From Ampullaceana balthica (taxonomy: Eukaryota > Mollusca > Gastropoda > Lymnaeidae), in assembly GCA_944989445.1 (NCBI GenBank), contig CALYLW010001397.1, forward strand, positions 212,894 to 276,893: DNA of 64,000 nt, given 5' to 3'. Positions 1 to 13,030 of the stretch are shown here, piece after piece. Both the position numbers and the translations under genes were made by a program. The notes under the pieces are model-generated. The model had not been told where the DNA came from, did not search any database, and worked only from the letters and a program-made list of their open reading frames with translations. Position 1 is the first letter of the stretch. Every line of letters begins with the position of its first letter.

Positions 1-415
1 TAGATTTGAGTAAAACTTTTTAGTAGAGAGTGAATTATTTTAATTGTATAAGGACAATTAATCTTTTAGAGCGATTACTTCCAATTAGGTCACGGAATAC
101 TTAAATTAGTGTACTATCGTACAGTAACAGTTGGGTTGTCTGTTCAGTATTTGAAACGTGACAGTTTGTGAAAATTCAGCTAAGAATGTGATATTCTCAC
201 GGCTTGTTTTGTAAACCGACTTTTATCGCAAATCAAAATGTTGATTTGTTTATCTTACACATGGACACTCAATACCGGATGTGTGTTACAACGATTTATT
301 TTAAAGTGTTACGTAATTTCACATCGATGAGGCACAAAACAACAGCCAGGATTAAAGCTTTTCGTTGTGAGGCAATACTAACCAAGTCCGTTATTTACAA
401 CCATGTCTATTCCAG
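1..415. other. Left edge: presumed intron 5 of F-box copy A
   Basis: No coding exon is recognisable here. The stretch ends at a plausible 3' splice site (TCTATTCCAG at about 406-415) leading into the exon at 416. A counterpart of exon 5, which ends GATGATTTATTG... in copies B and C, is not present, so it would have to lie left of the window. Confidence 0.4.
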
Positions 416-3400
416 ATTATGTTTTAAGTCTTGAAGCCTGGCAGGCACTTATGAACACACACCCAGAACTGAAGGTTCATATGGCAGTGCATGGCGAAGC
501 GATGTTAAGTCTTCCTATTTTGTTCCCGGTTTTACCTCTAGCATCTTTAACGTGGGTAGAAGGTCTTTGCTTCAATGTTGAGTCGGAGGTAGGACTAAAG
601 CTCAACTTTATTCTTGATCTTGTTAATTTTGTTTAAAAAAAATAAAGATGGAAGTACGCGTACGAGATAATTAAAAAAATTATTTCATGTAAAAAATGTG
701 TCCCTTTAATTAAAAGGGATGGAAACGCACATGGGCTCGACACAATATTCTTTATTAAAATGTGATACATAAATTTTTTTAAAAGTGCAAATGCACAATT
801 CAAATAACTTGATATAATTTATTTTCAATCCTTTACTACATTTGGAATACAGTAAAAAAATGAAGAGAGTTAATTTAATTATAAAACTTTTACATCATTG
901 ACATATGAAATTGGGAAAACCTGGCAGAGGATAGGTTTACGTGGCGGCTATAGTGAAAGAAGCATCACTAACAGCAGAGGAGCAAACCAAGACGGAAGCA
1001 GTTGAAACAAAGAGCGAGGAGGAAGGCCAGGCAACACTGCCCCACCGCATTCGTGTGTGAGACACGCAGAAGAGACTGCCACTCGAGGATTGGTCTCATG
1101 AGCCGCACCAATAGCTGCGTACAATAAAGATAAATCTATCGTCTTTCATAGATAGATGCCATACCATACAAAACTTATACAGTATACTGCTGACTGTCAG
1201 TCACTTTATAGTAAGCAAACATGGATGATTTCAGCCCGTCACACAGACAAATATGAGCGTTTACATTTTCTGGAAGCTGATGTTATCGCATTTTGTTGAC
1301 GATGTATCCTGAAGAACTAGTCTATCGCAATGAAAAGATGTTGCCGGTGCACAAAGAATTCTTTGCACTAAACTGCTTAAGACTGGAAAACGATGGTTAT
1401 TAAGTTTCCACCACATGAGAGGATCAATTTGTTTCTGGAATGGGTGTTTCTTCTTGGTATCGCGTTAGCTCGACCTGTGTACTACGTCAGCTCGGCCTGT
1501 TTACCACGTCGGCTGTGTAACGTCAGCTCGGCCTGTGTACTACGTCAATTCGGCCTGTGTACCGCGTCAGCTTGACTTGTGCAATGTTTACTGCATCTAA
1601 TTCGTCTGATTTAATTACCATCCGAAGTTAGCTTCAAAAATAAAATGTTTGCTCAACTTTCTGCTTAAAGGCTTAACTTTAACAGTGTTGTCACTAGCAG
1701 TCATTTTTGTTTACATCTGCATGTTCAAATAACTAATAATAATTCTCGGGAAAAGTATCTAAGTAAAAAATATAAATTAATAAAAAATCGAAAAGAAAAT
1801 ACTGGAAATATTTTCTTAAATTTTAATCAATCAAATTAATTTTAATCGGTTAAATTTCTTAATGCTTAATCAATTATTTAATCATTAAATTCAGCATCCC
1901 TAATTAGAAAATAAATATATATTATTTAAATCACGAAAACTAGTTTATCATGGTGACCCGTCAAAACGGCCCCGGAAAAAACGGCCCCGGACAAAACGAC
2001 CCCGACAAAACGGCCCCGGACAAAACGGCCCCCGACAAAACGGCCCCGGACAAAACGCCCCCGGACAAAAACTCCCCCGAAAAAACGGCCCCGACATAAC
2101 TGCCCCGGTCAAAACGGCCCCGGACAAAACGGCCCAGGACAAAACGGCCGCGGTCAAAACGTCCCCCGACAAAACGGCCCCGGTCAAAACGGCCCCGGAC
2201 AAAACGGCCTCAGACAAAACGGCCCCGATAAAACGGCCCCGGTCTAAACGGCCCCAGACAAATTGTTAAAATTTTTCAACAAAAACTTTATTTTTTCAAA
2301 TTTTCCAACGTAAAATTAAACCACTTCTGATAATCCTAGAGATCTCAAAATTTCACCTCAGATAGATATTGGATTACAATGCATTATATCAAAATTTTAG
2401 ATCAAACCCACGTTTATTTATACGTAGACTAATAATAAGAACATAATTTAAAGCTTTTAAGTTCAATTACGTCGATTTTAAATAACTAAAACGTAGGGCG
2501 GGCGCTTATGAGGTTTTATATATGCAGTTAACTCATTCTCTCACTCATAGATCTCTCTTTTTGTCTTCTAAATTATAAATCTTTAATTTTTCTGACCAAA
2601 CATTCGCCCAAAATTTTTAGTAATATTAAATCAAAGTACTTGAACTTATAAGTTTTAAACTATTTTCTTCTTTTTAGTTCACTAATAAAAACTTTTTTTT
2701 AAATCGTTTTTTTTCCTCCATTTATTTAAATAATGGCTTCCGGTTCAAGATGGAGGAGATGTTTATCTCCTAGCTTGCTTCGGACGGTTGATCCGCTGCC
2801 TAACAATCCACCATCGTAAAACATTGACTGTTACTGAAACAGAATTATGATTTCCAATAAATTGACGCTTCGTTCCAACTTGTTTGAGTGCAAATCCACC
2901 TTCAGAATTGGCTATTTGGTCTAAGAAATAATCAAGACCTAATGCAATTGGCGACGGATCGTAGTAAATGGAAATCAATGACTTCTGCCCTATGTGTCGT
3001 CTTCGGCCCTAGAGGAACTAACTAACTAACTAACTATGAAGGAATTGTTTCATTTAAGAATTTACTTTTTTTCAAAGTTAGATATGTGATCTCTGTGATC
3101 TCTACTTGATTTCTTGGACAAATGCTTTAAAAGTTAACTTATGCTAGTAATAAAACAATATGCTACATAGACTGTAAGCTAACATGGAACACCTTTGTCA
3201 AATTATACACCGCAACAATCATTACACCCGAAGCCTCTTTAAGTTAAACGTAGTACACCTACCAAAGCTGCTTTTCGGAAAAGAATTACAAGTCATGTGG
3301 TTGCAACTGTGCGAGATTCATTCTCCATTGACCTCTGAAAGTTAAATTAGTAGTCTTAAATTTTGAACATTCAAGCAATAACTTTTAAAAACAATATTCT

Positions 3401-6400
3401 ATGGACACAACGTTTTAAATGTTGAACATTCCATCAATAACTTTTAAAAACAATATTCTATGGACCCAACGTTTTAAATTTTGAACATTCCATCAATAAC
3501 TTTTAAAAACAATATTCTATGGACACAACGTTTTAAATGTTGAACATTCCATCAATAACTTTTAAAAACAATATTCTATGGACCCAACGTTTTAAATTTT
3601 GAACATTCCATCAATAACTTTTAAAAACAATATTCTATGGACACAACGTTTTAAATGTTGAACATTCCATCAATAACTTTTAAAAACAATATTCTATGGA
3701 CACAACGTTTTAAATGTTGAACATTCCATCAATAACTTTTAAAAACAATATTCTATGGACACAACGTTTTAAATGTTGAACATTCCATCAATAACTTTTA
3801 AAAACAATATTCTATGGACACAACGTTTTAAATGTTGAACATTCCATCAATAACTTTTAAAAACAATATTCTATGGACACAACGTTTTAAATGTTGAACA
3901 TTCCATCAATAACTTTTAAAAACAATATTCTATGGACACAACGTTTTAAATGTTGAACATTCCATCAATAACTTTTAAAAACAATATTCTATGGGACACA
4001 ACGTTTTAAATGTTGAACATTCCATCAATAACTTTTAAAAACAATATTCTATGGACACAACGTTTTAAATGTTGAACATTCCATCAATAACTTTTAAAAA
4101 CAATATTCTATGGACACAACGTTTTAAATGTTGAACATTCCATCAATAACTTTTAAAAACAATATTCTATGGACACAACGTTTTAAATGTTGAACATTCC
4201 ATCAATAACTTTTAAAAACAATATTCTATGGGACACAACGTTTTAAATGTTGAACATTCCATCAATAACTTTTAAAAACAATATTCTATGGACACAACGT
4301 TTTAAATGTTGAACATTCCATCAATAACTTTTAAAAACAATATTCTATGGACACAACGTTTTAAATGTTGAACATTCCATCAATAACTTTTAAAAACAAT
4401 ATTCTATGGACACAACGTTTTAAATGTTGAACATTCCATCAATAACTTTTAAAAACAATATTCTATGGACACAACGTTTTAAATGTTGAACATTCCATCA
4501 ATAACTTTTAAAAACAATATTCTATGGACACAACGTTTTAAATGTTGAACATTCCATCAATAACTTTTAAAAACAATATTCTATGGGACACAACGTTTTA
4601 AATGTTGAACATTCCATCAATAACTTTTAAAAACAATATTCTATGGACACAACGTTTTAAATGTTGAACATTCCATCAATAACTTTTAAAAACAATATTC
4701 TATGGGCACAACGTTTTAAATGTTGAACATTCCATCAATAACTTTTAAAAACAATATTCTATGGACACAACGTTTTAAATGTTGAACATTCCATCAATAA
4801 CTTTTAAAAACAATATTCTATGGACACAACGTTTTAAATGTTGAACATTCCATCAATAACTTTTAAAAACAATATTCTATGGACACAACGTTTTAAATGT
4901 TGAACATTCCATCAATAACTTTTAAAAACAATATTCTATGGACACAACGTTTTAAATGTTGAACATTCCATCAATAACTTTTAAAAACAATATTCTATGG
5001 ACACAACGTTTTAAATGTTGAACATTCCATCAATAACTTTTAAAAACAATATTCTATGGACACAACGTTTTAAATGTTGAACATTCCATCAATAACTTTT
5101 AAAAACAATATTCTATGGACACAACGTTTTAAATGTTGAACATTCCATCAATAACTTTTAAAAACAATATTCTATGGACACAACGTTTTAAATGTTGAAC
5201 ATTCCATCAATAACTTTTAAAAACAATATTCTATGGACACAACGTTTTAAATGTTGAACATTCCATCAATAACTTTTAAAAACAATATTCTATGGACACA
5301 ACGTTTTAAATGTTGAACATTCCATCAATAACTTTTAAAAACAATATTCTATGGACACAACGTTTTAAATGTTGAACATTCCATCAATAACTTTTAAAAA
5401 CAATATTCTATGGACACAACGTTTTAAATGTTGAACATTCCATCAATAACTTTTAAAAACAATATTCTATGGACACAACGTTTTAAATGTTGAACATTCC
5501 ATCAATAACTTTTAAAAACAATATTCTATGGGCACAACGTTTTAAATGTTGAACATTCCATCAATAACTTTTAAAAACAATATTCTATGGACACAACGTT
5601 TTAAATGTTGAACATTCCATCAATAACTTTTAAAAACAATATTCTATGGACACAACGTTTTAAATGTTGAACATTCCATCAATAACTTTTAAAAACAATA
5701 TTCTATGGGCACAACGTTTTAAATGTTGAACATTCCATCAATAACTTTTAAAAACAATATTCTATGGACACAACGTTTTATTTCATACAGATAAATGATT
5801 TCTACGAGAGAATAAATTGTTTCTTCTTTTTACTGAATCATTTTGTAAATATTTAGAGAACACATATTTCAATGGCTAAATCAAAAATTTTAATGTACAC
5901 ATATACAAATATTATGAAAATAAACATAAACTTGTGTCCGTTTCTAGCTAAACAGTTTCCTTCAACATCTGGCCTATTACGAAAAAACACTTGAGAGACT
6001 GCACGTAAAATGTACAGTGAAATTCGGAGATCCTAATCATACTGTGGTGATGAACTTTTTCTCTAAATTCAGCAAGCTGTAAGTTCATTTTTATTTACTT
6101 TTTTAATGGTCAGCACTATACATACATTTCATGTACCAAAATTAATGTTGTGCTCTTTAAAGAATTAATTAAAAATGCTACGGCACAAACAAAATTCTGA
6201 TTTCTTCAGCAATTTCAATTTTGTAAGAAAATGTGGTCTTGGTTGTGTAAAGTGCGTATCCAGTATATTAGCAAAATTTAAAGGGACTAAAAATCTAAAT
6301 GAAAAATTAAAAAGCATCAACCTTAAAAAAAAAGGAATTATACTTTATTCATAACTAACTTTCACAAATAAAGTTTAAATGACGTTTCAAAAGCGATAAA

Positions 6401-7953
6401 GTTATCTAGAAAAGGAAACAAAAAGACGCGATATAAACTAAAATTGACTTATTAAATCCCTTATATTAACTTCACCACAGTCTCTGTCTTAGGCGGGCGA
6501 AAAACAAAAGTAAAAAATTACCCACTTCCCGTGATGCCATCGAGCTGAAATTTATCACATAGACTTGTGTTACCTATCAATGCATAGTGTCAAAATTTCA
6601 GATCGGTCGAAAGTACCGTAATTAAATTAATGCATTTTTAGTTTATCTCTATATAACATATGTAATTCAAATTTTACAGTTTGTTTATGTTTTTCTTTCA
6701 CGTGCCACTTCAGTTCACGCGTTGACGCCAGCCGTCGATGTCCACACCCCTCCCGTTTCTTCCCCCGGTTTTAAAGCCAGGGGATATCACTCGGTTTCAG
6801 TCTGTAAATGTTTGTCGCGTTTCAACATTATCAATACTTTTAGTAATGTCTCATATATAAGAGATTTATAGTCAAAAACTTTATTTTTACGGGGTTTTTA
6901 AAATTTTAAATCCCTTATATAAACTTCACCGTCATGTCTCCTTGTCGTGATTGGTTCCCACTCACTGTTCGAGGGGAAAAAAAGTATTTTTAACAAATGA
7001 CCCATTTCCCTTGATGCTATCAAGCTGAAATGTTAAAAATATACTTTTGTCTTTTAACACTGTATTGTTACAAAATTTCAGATCGATCTAATGTTCTGTA
7101 ATTAAATTAATTAATTTTTAGTTCATCTCTTTGTAACATGTAAATGTTTGTGATAGACTGTAGCGCTATTTTGTCGTATTAATAGCTTAGTAATATCTTC
7201 CTGTCGCGCGATGCGGTGCGTAATATATTAAACACCCTTTTATATTATTTTCCCGATCTGTAAATGTTTAAGCTAGTCTGTTGCGTGGTGCTTTTTGTAT
7301 TAAACATAATTCATACCTTTATGTCTCATATATAAGGATTTATAGTAAAAAAAATTGTTTTTAACGGGAGTTTTAAAATTATTAAACTAAAGCTTCATAA
7401 AATAAAAATTTTAAAAACCTACTACAGAAAATATAGGTTTAACGTTAGATTACCTGAAACTCTTGAAAATATATACGAAATCTCTCTAACACTTGCATGT
7501 AAGAAAATGTTATTTGTGCTATACAGTATTGCCTAGAAGGATGGTAGTACATTTGAAAAGTAAATAAGGTTACATTTGATTGTATAGTTCTAAAATTTAT
7601 ATTTGGCCCTTTTCACTCGCAACAAAAAATTGAATTTTCTCACTAGGCTGGATGAGTTTAACATAAACATTTAAAAAAAAATTAATAATTTTGTTGTTGT
7701 GAGAAATATCTATTTTCAGGTAATTGGTTAAATTTACGTTCAAAATAATTTAAAACACGTTTAAAACGGTTTATATATATAACTTTTGATTTTAGAGTCA
7801 AATATTCAAAATATGTTTTCAATTTTTAAAATGTTATTTGGAAGAAATATATACATATATTTTTTTAATATTTTTTGTAGACCTCCACTCACATTTAAGA
7901 GATCTGGACGTCGTTCAAAGAAATGGATAATCAAATCTGAAAATGAATATTGA
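416..7953 (+). CDS. F-box copy A: FBXO39-like protein, exons 6-8 (3' end of gene)
   Basis: Three exons: 416-588, 5948-6078 and 7881-7953. The phases (1 to 0, 0 to 2, 2 to stop) match the paralogues, all reading frames are open and all splice sites are GT-AG, giving the last 125 residues of a protein. Exon 6 carries the LRR-like pattern seen in FBXO39 (tryptophan near EAWQALMNTHPEL, then LPILFPVLPLASLTW). Exon 7 reads LAYYEKTLERLHVK. Exon 8 is a short basic tail beginning PPLTFKRSGRRSKKW and ending at TGA 7951-7953. The F-box and exons 1-5 should lie left of the window. F-box proteins recruit substrates to SCF ubiquitin ligases; the substrate is unknown. Intron 6 is enlarged to 5.4 kb by a satellite, a LINE fragment and a minisatellite. 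Among the + strand copies this is the only one whose 3' exons look functional. Confidence 0.6.
903..1140 (+). mobile_element. RTE-like LINE, 3' terminal fragment
   Basis: Translated with small frame changes, this stretch gives EASLTAEEQTKTEAVETKSE and then a C-terminal zinc-knuckle-like end with RIGLMS. It matches the end of the LINE at 13.0-13.6 kb (EEASLTARSEEKRS) and the end of the copy at 55.7 kb. It is 5'-truncated, as is usual for LINEs, and lies inside intron 6 of F-box copy A. Confidence 0.55.
1955..2262. repeat. Minisatellite, about 15-bp unit (GACAAAACGGCCCCG)
   Basis: About twenty head-to-tail copies of a roughly 15-bp GC-rich unit, strikingly different in composition from the AT-rich surroundings. 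The unit resembles those in the foldback arms at 17.16-17.37 and 18.28-18.47 kb. The translatable frames through it are a by-product of the unit length being a multiple of three, not evidence of a gene. Confidence 0.85.
2290..2720. repeat. Dispersed repeat, partner of 45.83-46.46 kb
   Basis: Contains a segment (GCTTATGAGGTTTTA, then CTCATTCTCTCACTCATAGA, then AAGTACTTGAACTTATAAG) that recurs in the same order at 46.23-46.44 kb. The left part contains the motif seen in other repeats of this window (TCAAAATTT followed by AGATC). It is probably a non-autonomous DNA element; ends not defined. Confidence 0.5.
2721..3365. other. Intron 6 of copy A: unidentified ORF remnant plus conserved intron block
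   Basis: On the minus strand, 2978-2763 encodes a 71-residue stretch (IYYDPSPIALGLDYFLDQI...) that looks like protein but that I cannot assign; it may be a mobile-element remnant. A TAAC tetranucleotide run sits near 3018-3035. From about 3100 to 3365 the sequence aligns with 20.66-20.95 kb (copy B) and 38.40-38.69 kb (copy C), so it is ancestral intron of the F-box family. Confidence 0.35.
3366..5780. repeat. 59-bp satellite array, about 41 units
   Basis: Head-to-tail array with a 59-bp period, read directly from successive starts at 3366, 3425, 3484 and so on. The unit begins AACATTCCATCAATAACTTT and ends CACAACGTTTTAAATGTTG. Homogeneity is very high; variants are ACACAACG/CCCAACG near the left edge, and GGGACACA or GGGCACA units at about 3993, 4230, 4584, 4704, 5530 and 5706. 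The first unit still reads AACATTCAAGCAATAACTTT, as in the single-copy intron equivalents. The array sits wholly within intron 6 of F-box copy A, between the conserved intron block and exon 7. Confidence 0.97.
6453..7375 (+). repeat. Two tandem TIR elements of family M1 (TA-flanked MITE)
   Basis: Two similar elements lie head to tail (about 6453-6900 and 6905-7375). Each starts TAAATCCCTTATAT and has near its other end the inverted form (ATATAAGRGATTTA), followed by AGTCAAAAACTTT and a short run ending ACGGG. The internal signature is GAGCTGAAAT then TCAGATCGATC. The same element occurs at 10.37, 36.71 and, reversed, near 47.1, 55.9 and 57.3 kb. No coding capacity. Terminal inverted repeats flanked by TA suggest a Tc1/mariner-type MITE; assignment is inferred. 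Confidence 0.7.
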
Positions 7954-8500
7954 CGTAGAATCGTGGTTGATTTCGTTCTACTCTCGAATGCAATGTGGAA
8001 ATAAAGGATGATTAAAGGAAAGAACAAACAAACAACAAAAAAAAACAAAAACAAAAAAACAACAAAAAAAAACAACCTAAATAATTTCATTTATATTTAA
8101 GTAGTACGATATTAGTTATTTGTAAACATAAATATGTGTATATAACATGTTCACTAACATTTCTGTATGTTGTTACTAAATTTACTGACATGACTGTTGT
8201 TACTATATTAACTGACTAGGTCTTATGTTGTTACTATACTATCTAAGTTATGTTATGTAAGACAAAAGACAACGTGTGGCAAAGTTACTTACAATAGTAT
8301 AACAACATACATTCATGTCATTACATGTACTTTAGTAACAAAACACAGTCGTGTCAATTATTATAGTAGCAAAAGGCATTTTTTTTCAAATAATATGCTC
8401 ATCATTATCAAACAACAGGTCCATCGAGTAGTTGTTTACCCTTTTATATATTTACATCTTGCTGCTATATTCGATCTCCAACATTCTGGAAATTACGGCT
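7954..8500. other. 3' flank of F-box copy A, shared with copy B
   Basis: Includes an A-rich CAAA/AAC low-complexity tract at about 8024-8076 and the motif GTTGTTACTATATTAACTGA. The same order of sequence follows the last exon of copy B at 22.32-22.83 kb, so the duplication that made these copies extended at least 500 bp beyond the stop codon. The polyadenylation signal was not identified with confidence. Confidence 0.7.
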
Positions 8501-10368
8501 CTCATGCCTCAGTCCACTACTCCTGTAGATTGGTGTAAGTGTGTCTTCATACCCGCAATGTTCCAGTCCTAAATAATGTTCTCGTTAAAAATTTAAATTC
8601 TTCCAAGTGTACAGGACGTTGCTCATAAAAATGTAATGTCTTTCAGTATCAGTCCTAGGTCCCCTTAATCTACTCGTCCGATCTTTACTTCATTTCGACT
8701 TCCCTTACACACTAAAAGTTACACGTCTATTAAGTTCAGTACCTGGTCACGCTTGTCTTCTTTTAATCTTAAACTCAGTTGCTCTACGCTCCACCCAGAA
8801 CATCCTCTCAAATATTACACAAATGTTCTCCAAAATAATTCGTGCTTACAAAACAATTTCGACACGACATTTTATAACAGCTATACGTTATGTTTAATTG
8901 GTCTTGAGTAATTAAGATACTCAGCACTCATTTAAATACGAATTAACAAAGACGCTTTTTTGAGTTCAACCAACAACTAAAATCCTACATTCCTAAACTA
9001 TCATTATCCTCCACCAACACTTGTATGAATGAAGATTATATCACTCCTGTCAGAACGTGTGTCGTAAACAGTTTGTCAATTTGTGACAGATATATGGCAG
9101 TTGAGCTTCCATTCACAAAGGTTACTCATTAAAACAAATTGAATTTAAACAGTAGGAAATCATCATGTACATTCTGCGACAAGATGTCTGTTAACAATAG
9201 ATAGGAAATACAAAAGAGCAATGTCAGATTAATATGTAATCTAGAAGGGAAAACAATTGTTGAAAACATTAAGAAATGAATTAAATAAGGTTGATTAGTA
9301 GTTGATGAAGTATGTTCGAAACTTTGATGACGCTAAACCTTAAAAGACCTTTCATTTTATTTTATGAAATTCAATAAAAAGGCGAATTAGGTAAACATTT
9401 TCTTAAAGCTTTCACTCATTAGCCAGAGAGTCAAACAACTTCAAAAGTTGGTACTGATGTACAAGAAACTTATTTACAAATATTCTGCTCTATTTGCAGA
9501 TAAGAATAATTTCGATTTATTATCATTGTTAACATATTGCAATTGCATAACATATTGAGAACATATTGCACTTAAGTTATTATCTTTTCATTTATTTTTT
9601 TTCTTTAAAGGTCTTTGAATAACTGATCATGTCCATTTGAAATTGTTTCAACTTGTAATCACTTTTGAGACGATGTAATTGCTTTACACAAATATGGTAT
9701 ACACAATGTCTAATAGTTCAATTGTACTTAGATCATTAATAAAACAAAATATACGAATAAAGTTTCTTCTTTTAAAAGAGAGTTAAAAATATTTATTGTT
9801 TAAAATTATGTATTAATAATACTTTATAGTTGAAAGTACAAGATACACAAGAGAAGGATGTTTTCAAATCATTAAATTAAAGTTTTTTTCATGGACTAAT
9901 ACACACTATAAACGTTTCGGCTAATGACTTCAGCAGTGCAAAAAATACATGTATTTAAATGAAATTTATATTTATAGCAAAACATGCAATAAAAAAGTAT
10001 GATTAAGAATAGATAAATACAGACAAAACGACTTAATAAAACTACGTGATGGAAGAAGAGAACCTTATAGTTATTTATGTTTCTAAAGTTTAACATGTTC
10101 CTATGATAAATATAAATTGTTTTGGAGAAGGGAATGATTGACAGAGGCGATAACGATCTTAAGTATGACATATATCCTCAAATGCGCAGCACACAACGTT
10201 GTAAATCATATCGCGTTATTTTAACACTATGCTCTTTAGGGAAATTGAACTTTAATAAAATGTTTTTAAAATCTTTTTCAATCCGTGAACCTATCGACTA
10301 TACATAAAAGCGTGGGGCGCCCATCACAAAACATTTCTTTTTTGCAACTACTCTTTTGCATATAGATA
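8501..10368. other. No gene seen
   Basis: AT-rich intergenic sequence. Short open frames here (for example on the minus strand near 9896-10171) have AT-driven composition and no recognisable motif. Confidence 0.5.
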
Positions 10369-10890
10369 TTTTTAAATCCCTTCAATTATTCCCGCCGTCT
10401 CTGTCTTGGGCCCGCCCGCCGCGGAAAAATAGAAGTCAAAAATGACCCACTTTCCGTAAAGCCATCGAGCTGAAATTTAGCACACGGACCCGTGTTACCT
10501 AACAATGCATTGTATAAAAATTTCAGATCAATCGAACGTACCGTAATTAAATAAATGCAATTTTAGTTTATCTATATAAACTATATGTAGCCGTCGCTAT
10601 GTTTACATTTTACGGGTCACTTGACTTCAGGCCAGCCACCGTTGAACACATCTTGTGTTTAAACCAGGTGTACCGGCGTGCTTTTGTTTACATTTTGCGT
10701 GTCAAGCTGAGATCGGTCCTGCGATCGGTGACAAGACCTTTCCCCTTCGGGTTAAAAGCAAAGTTGAGTTAAGACATATTCAGTCTGTAAATATTTGTCG
10801 CATTTGAACATAATCAATACTTTTAGTTATGTCTCATATATAATGGTTTTACAGTCAAAAACTTTGTTTTTACGGGTTTGTTTTATTTTA
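10369..10890 (+). repeat. M1-family MITE
   Basis: Starts TAAATCCCTTCAATTATTC, carries the shared internal block (GAGCTGAAATTTAGCACACG, then TCAGATCAATCGAACG) and ends with the CATATATAAT...ACGGG end shared with the copies at 6.45 and 36.71 kb. Non-coding. Confidence 0.7.
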
Positions 10891-11137
10891 TAATTAATAA
10901 GATAGTAGCATGTAGATATATATATGATCAAAGTTGTTAAACTTTTAATGTTTATTAATATTCATATAAATTTGTATTTATGTTTCGCAGTCTTGTACAT
11001 GATAGCGAGTTGTGATGAGGGTCCAACGCTTTTATGTGCATTCGATAGGATCACGGATTGAAGATTTTTATTTTTTTTATTTTTAGTGCATTTTCTATAT
11101 GTAAATAAAAGTGTGTCGTTTTTAAAAAAAATATTTT

Positions 11138-11553
11138 TTTAGGGCTGTTATCGATTAATTTAAAATTAATCGTTAACTTTTGAAAAATTATCGATTAATT
11201 AATCGATAATTTCAATTAAAGCCAAAAATAGAAATTTATGACGTTATTAAACTGAACATTTCAAGGGAAATAACAAAAACAGAAAATTGACTTTAAAATT
11301 TTTTTATTGAGTTATTTCCCCTGTTTCCCTGAGCTAATATTATGCGGGAGATGTTTGTACGTAAAAAATGTATAAAAATTATTATTAATTATTAATAATT
11401 AATTGTTTATTACTTAAATTTTTAAAAAATATTATAAATATTTTCTTAAATTTTAATCGAATTTTTATCGATTAAAACTATTTTAATCGATATTTAATCG
11501 ATAAAATTTTAACGATTAATTGAGAAATTAATCGATAATTTCCGCAGCCCTAT
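11138..11553 (-). mobile_element. MITE with TIR CAGGGCT-type ends, ATCGATTAAT-rich (ZBED/hAT-like family)
   Basis: Begins TAGGGCTGTTATCGATTAAT and ends AATTTCCGCAGCCCTA. The termini are inverted repeats packed with ATCGATTAAT motifs. Related elements lie at 24.04-24.86 kb and 30.00-30.70 kb in the opposite orientation; the latter keeps a BED zinc-finger remnant, which ties the family to hAT/ZBED-type transposons. Confidence 0.8.
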
Positions 11554-12535
11554 TTTTTTTCTTTTTTTGTTCTACTTTTTAGTATCAAAATTTTTTAAAC
11601 CGATCTTTCGACCTTATCAATTCAATTTAATTCGTTAAACTTCATTGTCAATATCTTAAATGTGATTAAAAAGAGATTATTAATTACAAATTTATGTAAT
11701 AAAAAAAAGTTTCCCCAACTGAAAATTGAACCCAGCACCTCCAGGTCAGCTCTATTACACTATCGCTAACAATTCGACCACCAATTTCTGACAAATTCTG
11801 ACATCAACACATTGAAATTGCGTGTATCCCTCTAGGGCGAATTGTGGCGTGGTTCATTGAGTGAGCGATAATATAGACATAAACTAAAAACTAAAAATGC
11901 ATTCATTTAATTACGGTACATTCGATCGATCTGAAATTTTACTACAATGTATTGTCATCCACGATCTATCTGTGGTAAAATTTTGAGATCTCTAAGACCA
12001 CCAGAAGTGGCGTAATTTTACGTTACAAGATTTGACGGATACAACATACAACATACCACAGTGTGACTTAAATAAAAGCGTGTAAAAAGGATGTTGAATG
12101 TGTACAGCACGTGATGTAAACATTGTCGGTGTCTGCATGACAGACCCATAGTAAAGCCACGTGCAGACACAGGTCATGAACGCACACAGTGTTCACATGT
12201 TCACATAACGCCGATTGGCTGGAGAGGACATGACCCCATTTTTTCATTGGTTCTTGCATCCCCGCCCTCGCCTTGAAAATTACTATGGCGAGAGGCGTTG
12301 TGTGAGAAATAGAAATATAGAGATAAACTATAAAATGCATTAATTTAATTATGGTACATGCGATCGATCTGAAATTTTGAAATAATGCATTGTCATCCAA
12401 GATCGATCTATGGTAAAATTTTCAGATCTCTAGGACCATCAGAAGTGGTTTGGCATGGGGTGCATTAGATTTGACGGACACAAACAGTGTGACTTAAATA
12501 AAAGCGTGTAAAAAAAACCTGGTTCAGCTTAACAC
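11554..12535. repeat. Two degenerate repeat copies related to M1 (reverse orientation)
   Basis: Two blocks, about 11.88-12.08 kb and 12.31-12.51 kb, each contain CGATCTGAAATTTT, then TGGTAAAATTTT, then GATCTCTA and AGAAGTGG and end in GTGACTTAAATAAAAGCGTG. They are near-duplicates of one another about 430 bp apart and are related to the M1 internal block. No gene is seen in the intervening sequence. Confidence 0.55.
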
Positions 12536-13030
12536 AAGCAACATATACATTCTTATAGACACATCTATTTTAAGTATACAGAATATATATGATTTTATTC
12601 TTTGTTTTCAATTATATTTGTCGCTAACTAAATAACATGATTAAAAACAGTAGCTCGTCAAGCGAAACATGTTAACTCCCTACAGACCTATTATTACCTC
12701 CCTTCTTAAAGCCCTATGTAGTCATCACTCTTTGAGAGGCGGCGGCCCGTGAAAAACCCAAACTGTTACTTCACCTTTGAAAGTTTTTGAATGCATGTAT
12801 TTCATTAAATGGGCCGTTTACACGTATTACAGCGTTGATTTCTCAGTGTATGTGTTTGTCAATGTGTGACAGATGTGATTTTTGGCTTGTAGTTACACTG
12901 GCTATAGGACCTCCGTGGCTCACTCTCCGAGGAAAGTACTTTCAAGCTTGGGGTCTTCTCTGACCGGAGTCATTTCACAACTAATGATAACTACCACCTC
13001 CATGCTCCTACGAGCATATGTCCCATGAAA
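12536..13030. other. No gene seen
   Basis: Ordinary AT-rich sequence leading into the LINE fragment; no motif recognised. Confidence 0.4.

Noticed and set aside
1948..2217. Alanine/valine/glycine-rich protein on the minus strand
   Set aside because: Translation of the 15-bp GACAAAACGGCCCCG minisatellite.
3366..5780. CRISPR-like regular repeat array
   Set aside because: The repeats are contiguous with no unique spacers and the sequence is animal nuclear DNA.
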